Below are positions 59,886 through 64,000 of a stretch of DNA of 64,000 bases, in pieces; the stretch's first letter is position 1, and the number at the start of each line of letters is the position of its first letter. The notes beneath the pieces were generated by a model that saw only the letters and a program-made list of their open reading frames with translations, searched no databases and was not told the DNA's origin. This DNA is from Protostelium mycophagum (lineage: Eukaryota > Evosea > Variosea > Protosteliida > Protosteliaceae). The stretch spans positions 1-64,000 of the forward strand of contig KV921238.1 of assembly GCA_002081555.1 (NCBI GenBank). The letters run 5' to 3'. The translations under genes were made by a program, and so were the position numbers.

Positions 59886-60510
59886 TATGGCATTCAAAAT
59901 GCAGAACATCCGATTAGTTGTTGCTGGTCCAGGTGCCGGAGGGAAATCAGTGATCATCGCACGCTACATCAATGATACATACTCTGAAGAATATGAATGG
60001 CGTGAGTGAGGACACCATTCTGCTTTAAAATGACCTCCTGCAGCCAATGAGGATAACTTCCGAAAACCAGTGGAAGTTGAAGGTTGTGGTTATATCTTGG
60101 ACATCTTGGACACACCCGGGCAGGAAGAATACAAAGCCATCAGAGATCAGTCCTATCGGACTGCCAGAGCTTTCCTTGTTGTCTTCTCTATCACTGATCG
60201 TTCATCTTTAGAGGAGGTCAAGATCTTTCACACACAAATGTGCCGGGCAAAAGATCAAGAAGCAGTGACTATGATCCTTGTGGGAAATCAATGTGATAGA
60301 AGAGAAGACGAAAGGCGTGTGACAGTAGAGGAAGCTTCAAAGCTCGCCCTAACATTTGGCTGCCCCTACATGGAGACTTCAGCGAAGACTGGGCACATGA
60401 TTGTGGAATGTTTTGAGAGGATCGCGAAACTTGTTGTGCAAGAGGGGGTCGTGCCCACGATAGAGCCAACAAAGAAGAAGACAAAAGGGGCTCCTTGCAA
60501 CATATCATAG
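59886..60510 (+). CDS. Ras-family small GTPase with atypical switch regions
   Basis: About 195 residues in two exons. G1 is GPGAGGKS near residue 14. G3 is DTPGQEEY, where Ras has D-T-A-G-Q. G4 is NQCD (usually NKCD). G5 is ETSAK. The effector segment, joined across a 43-nt intron, reads EEYEWPNEDNFRK, so the position of the Mg-binding switch I Thr (T35 of Ras) is Pro or Asn. The C-terminus has a basic TKKKTKG stretch and a CAAX box, CNIS, so it is prenylated and membrane-bound by inference. The missing Thr predicts altered nucleotide cycling or effector choice. Start at MAFKMQN; Met5 is an alternative. A decayed copy of the 3' end lies just downstream. Confidence 0.85.
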
Positions 60511-60630
60511 ATGTATTTATAAACACGTTTTTCGACATTCAGAAACAAAATTTTGGCGCGGACGTCTTTATGAGGTGATGACGTTCAGTTGGCTCCAGAA
60601 TAAATAATAACTTGGTTTTGGATTTCATGA

Positions 60631-60800
60631 GACGCTCGAACATTTGGCTGCCCTGCATGGAGACTTCGTCGAAGACTGGGCACATGGATCGTGGAATGTT
60701 TTGAGAGGATCGTGGATTCGTTGTGCAAGAGGGGTCCTTGCAACATGTCGCAGATGTATTTTTATAAACACTTTCTTCACATTCAAAAACAAATTTTGAA
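60631..60800 (+). pseudogene. Tandem partial copy of the Ras gene's 3' end
   Basis: Matches about 60345-60550 of the parent, from 'catttggctgccc' through 'gcaacat' and on into the 3' flank ('agatgtattt', 'ttataaacac', 'cattca.aaacaaa'). It lacks the stretch encoding VVPTIEPTKKKTKG and has point changes and small deletions that break the frame. Because 3'-flanking DNA is included, this arose by DNA duplication rather than from mRNA. Confidence 0.8.
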
Positions 60801-60932
60801 ACAAAATCGAAATAAAATGAATAATTGTTATTTTCATTCAATTATTCAGAATAATCAAGTGCGGTAGTGAACGTGTAAATCTCGGTAAGGAACTGTGATC
60901 ACAGCAAGTTAAAGATAACTATTGTATTAATC

Positions 60933-62526
60933 TCAGCATGCTTGGCTCTGGCTGATGGACAAGTCGACCATCTGGATCGCATCATAAGTGAAACTGATGG
61001 AGGACCCGGAAGCAAGAGGGGCAGCCTTAAGAGTGTAATACGCCTTGTTGATGGTGAACCCTGTCCTCTGCAGTGCGTTTTTGTTATCTAGATAGAGAGA
61101 ACCATCGATCAATGACGAGACGATGATGGGGGAGGCAGACGAGGTGCCGACGTTCTTAACAGTGACGGTGTAGGTGCTATAGAAGAGCTTCTGTACGGAT
61201 GTCTGTGTCAGGGTAGCTTGGCAGTTCAGGGTGGGGTTCGCCATGAGGAGGGCACGGCGTTGCGCCTCTATGAGCGCGGTGTAGTTGATGAAAGCACCTC
61301 CCTGTTGTACGGGGAATTGCGCGGCAGAAAAGTTACCGTTGAAAGTGAACCCTCCAAACTGGAAAATTTAAATTTTGAATTGAGTTGTAGATGCGGATTT
61401 CGACTTGAAAGAATCATTAGCACCTGCTGTCTGATGGCGACGACATTAAGGACACCGAGAGGGCTGAGAAACAAGTTGTTCACTACTTCTCCAGAGATGG
61501 GATTTCTGATCGCATCATATGAAGCAGTTGCCTGAAAAATCAGATCGAGAATCGATGTCTAAATACATACCACGGCAGTGGAGATATTGAGATAAGAAGA
61601 CAAGTCTTGGACGACCTTGGCCTTATTGCTTGTGTTATTAGCAAAGAGGTAAGCGAGGTAGTATCCTTGTAAGAATCTCGTGTTGAGTTCCATCTGTCAT
61701 CTCTTCAGATTATTTAATCGTATGAAAGACATACAGCTGTGTTGTTCTTCAGGTTGGAAGTGAGAACTGCATATCCAATGGATTGGTAAGGAGCTACATA
61801 GTCGCTGGTTCTCAATAATGAATAGATATCGCTGCGGTTGAGGGAATTGATAATGGCGGTGTAGGGAAAGGTCATCAATGCTGCGTAAGCAGTTTGGTTG
61901 GTGTTTGTCTTTCCGTTCACGATAGCCTCATAACGAAGAGGAGTACCTCCATAACCAACAAAAGTGTAATCCTTCGTGATATTAGCGATGGATCGACAAG
62001 TCGGTTTGACGAACCTGATCGAGGACGAGTCCATTGTTTAGAAGTACGCGCTGGATGAGAGCAGAGAAACCAGAAGTAGTGGAATCCACAATGATGGATT
62101 TGCCTCTTAGGTCAGCAACTGTCTTCACTCCGTTTGTACCGACAAGCACGTAGTCAGGCGCAAGATCTCCACCAGACTAAGATCAATCAGTATGTACGCA
62201 AACAAAATGTAGATGTACCAGCAATGTAGTGTTGAGGATTCTGTTGTAGTATCTGTTTGCAGTGTTATCGACAGCCGTCAGGAGTCCGTCTATGGTTCCA
62301 TCAGCCAACCAATTGAATGCGGCGATCGATCCAGGAACGAGCTGTGCGAATCACAACACAGCTCATCTCTCTTTGTCCAACTCACCACAAAGTTAACGTC
62401 TACGCCTGCAGCTTGATAGAAGTTTTCTCGTGTGGAGACAGCCATCAGCCCAGTGGCTGCGAAGTAGCCCACATTGAGGGCCGAGACAGACGCAAAGAGG
62501 GCAAAGAGGGCAAGCAAGCGGCTCAT
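60933..62526 (-). CDS. Secreted periplasmic-binding-protein-like (NMT1/SsuA-type) protein with CBM49-like tail
   Basis: Signal peptide MSRLLALFALFASVSA. The main domain resembles bacterial solute-binding proteins of the nitrate/sulfonate/taurine and thiamine-precursor class: LNVGYFAATGLMAVSTRENF, AAGVDVNFVV, FNWLADGTIDGLLTAVDNTA, PDYVLVGTNGVKTVADLRGK, SIIVDSTTSGFSALIQRVLL, DYTFVGYGGTPLRYEAIVNG, ALMTFPYTAI and QGYYLAYLFAN. The C-terminal about 95 residues (FYSTYTVTVKNVGTSSASPI...ASGSSISFTYDAI) look like a CBM49-type beta-sandwich as in slime-mould cellulose-binding proteins. There are several N-glycosylation sites and seven or so exons. Presumably it binds a small molecule outside the cell, with the tail tethering it to polysaccharide (inference). 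A bacterial origin of the main domain is possible. Confidence 0.7.
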
Positions 62527-63068
62527 CCTGGGGTGTTGTTGAATTATGAATGAGTTTGAGAAATCGTGTCAGCTTGACCCCACTAGCGACGTCATCCTTT
62601 TTAATCTTAATACGGATGGGTCTGCGGTTGTTACCGAGATGAATCCAGAGCGGGACTAACCATGGAGCGAGATATCATACAACTCCATTTTTGGTGGAAA
62701 TTTAATCAATATATATTGATATTTGCCGTTGTCTCATTTGTCATTGATTACTTTCCCAATTTCGGGCATGTGCTGTGTTTAGGATCAACCCACGGTGCCC
62801 CAGCGAATCAGGTCAGGGGAATTAAATATCTCCTTCAGCGTTCATATATATAAGTGGACAAGCAAGGGGTGGCTGTCACGCCTTTCTTTCACTGCTTCGA
62901 TTGGGGAGGTTGTTGTAGAACGACATGTTCACCCAAATATGCGAATTTGTCTGAAGCAACTTCATCAACGAACAAGAGGCTGGGCAGATTTAGGTGTCAA
63001 AAATACAATTCATCCGTTGTTGTTCACAATATTCAAAATAACCAAACAAATGAAAGAGTTTTATCCCT
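62527..63068. other. Intergenic spacer
   Basis: Between the 5' end of the solute-binding-like gene and the 3' end of the S28 peptidase, both minus. Contains a CGGTTGTTACCG element near 62624-62636. No gene supported. Confidence 0.5.
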
Positions 63069-64000
63069 TCAAACAGAATTCTTCAACCACATGCCAATGT
63101 GACTTCTGATCTCCTTCTGAGCGATGATCATGTCTGTAAAGTTAAATCTACTGACACACATTATTTATCTCCTACCTCTTCGGGTAGTTCCGTTCCTCGG
63201 CGGGAGCATATCGTCACAGTGAGCTGTTCCTTGGACAAATGTTGCTACAACAGTAGAGGTGAAGTCTATAAATAGATCAATGATGATTGTGGAGGATTTA
63301 TACCTTCGATGATGGAAAGAGCGTGCCAGGGATCATACGATCCATTAACAAAGTCTATGTTGCTCGACCCACGGGGATTCTTTCCACCATAGTAAATGTT
63401 GGTCTCATTCACTCTAGGCAAAAAGTCGAATCCGAATATATCTTTGCACATGCCAGTGTAGTAGCTCAACGGCACTCTGTCACCAAAAGGCTGCCATCAT
63501 CAATATATCATATAGAGGGTATAATTCCACCTGATTGTCAGAGTCGGTGGTCTGGAAGTATCCAAACTCTGTGCATGATTGGTACATCCATTGCCTCATT
63601 CCAACCCCGACAGCCATTTGATCAGTCTACAACGAGTTATGAACATTTGTGAATAATGAATATTTCACCTGCTGTATGGAAAGAATGACAGCGCTGTAAC
63701 TGCTTTCCATACAGTAGCCTTTAAGCATTAGATTGTTGACTTTGATGTAATTGTTGAATGCTTGGGAATCATCTCCCTCCTCCATAATATTGCACACTGT
63801 GTTAATCGTAATCGGTGATACCTCTTCGTCGTATTGGACCACACCCTGTCCCCATCAATCGCTATAAATAGCATCAAACATACCTGGAAATTTCCCATGA
63901 GGTTGGCGTAGAAGGTGGTGATGTCTTTGTCTGTGGTGAGGGGGTAACAGAGATTGAAGACAGTGCGAAGAGTTTCTCGACCTTTTGCTGTTGCCACAAG
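63069..64000 (-). CDS. Serine carboxypeptidase of family S28 (PRCP/TSSP-like), C-terminal part
   Basis: The gene runs off the window on its 5' side. The C-terminal half of a lysosomal or secreted Pro-Xaa carboxypeptidase is clear: MRQWMYQSCTEFGYFQTT; SYYTGMCKDIFGFDFLP; ETNIYYGGKNPRGS; FVNGSYDPWHALSI, holding the catalytic Asp; and VQGTAHCDDMLPPR, holding the catalytic His. The last exon reads MIIAQKEIRSHIGMWLKN and then stops. Introns of 40-60 nt split the reading into six or more exons. The catalytic Ser lies outside the window. Alternative: the DPP7/QPP branch of the same family. Confidence 0.85.

Noticed and set aside
62854-63109. Plus-strand open frames near the S28 3' end
   Set aside because: They overlap the spacer only, show no domain, and lack a supporting second exon.
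1-64000. tRNA, rRNA or retroelement genes
   Set aside because: I looked for a GGTTCGAATCC-type B box with a paired acceptor stem, rRNA cores and reverse transcriptase motifs by eye and saw none. A covariance-model scan would be decisive.

Overview
The window looks like a gene-dense stretch of a free-living protist nuclear genome, most likely an amoebozoan of the protosteloid kind (inference). It has about twenty protein genes on both strands, most cut by many short introns (often about 40-60 nt, GT-AG) and separated by short spacers. The gene content points the same way: a SAM plus DUF2009 (UPF0652) protein, a PH/TKL kinase, a GAIN-type receptor kinase, arrestin-like and F-BAR/RhoGAP proteins, a secreted protein with a CBM49-like tail, and a bZIP-DUF3425 factor of a type best known from fungi. 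No tRNA, rRNA, CRISPR array or recognisable retroelement was seen. There is one 100-N assembly gap at 45865-45964.

Layout. 0.6-12.2 kb: mitochondrial glycine carrier SLC25A38/Hem25 (-), UTP13/TBL3 of the U3 processome (+), an acidic coiled-coil protein (-), and a GPI-anchored glucanosyltransferase-like enzyme with an X8 domain (+). 13.0-23 kb: a receptor with GAIN/GPS, one membrane helix and a tyrosine-kinase-like domain (+), an orphan protein (+), a beta-helix type I membrane protein (-), and a bZIP-DUF3425 factor (+). 23-36 kb: arrestin-like protein (-), F-BAR RhoGAP (-), and a roughly 2,000-residue disordered protein made of K-x-TPR repeats (-). 36.5-44.5 kb: GT8-like and GT32 glycosyltransferases (+), a small basic protein (-), the SAM-DUF2009 protein (-), and a 65-residue ORF (-). 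45-47.4 kb: a four-helix membrane protein present in full plus a partial second copy beside the gap. 47.9-51.6 kb: a secreted cysteine-rich repeat protein (-), a BLOC1S4-like coiled-coil protein (+), and a small single-helix protein (-). 51.6-64 kb: PH/beta-grasp/TKL kinase (+), an atypical Ras (+) followed by a decayed copy of its own 3' end, a secreted solute-binding-protein-like protein (-), and a serine carboxypeptidase S28 cut by the window edge (-).

Themes. Cell-surface and signalling genes are prominent: receptor kinase, TKL kinase, Ras, RhoGAP, arrestin and two glycosyltransferases. Several secreted proteins look polysaccharide-directed. The most notable single gene is 13014-18160, where an adhesion-GPCR-type autoproteolysis domain sits above a single membrane helix and a tyrosine-kinase-like domain. 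The most notable unexplained structure is non-coding: spacers and introns repeatedly carry a few families of short near-perfect palindromes (CGGTWA-n-TWACCG, TGCGGC-n3-GCCGCA, ATGACGTCAT, GAAATTTC) and the octamer GTTGTAGA.
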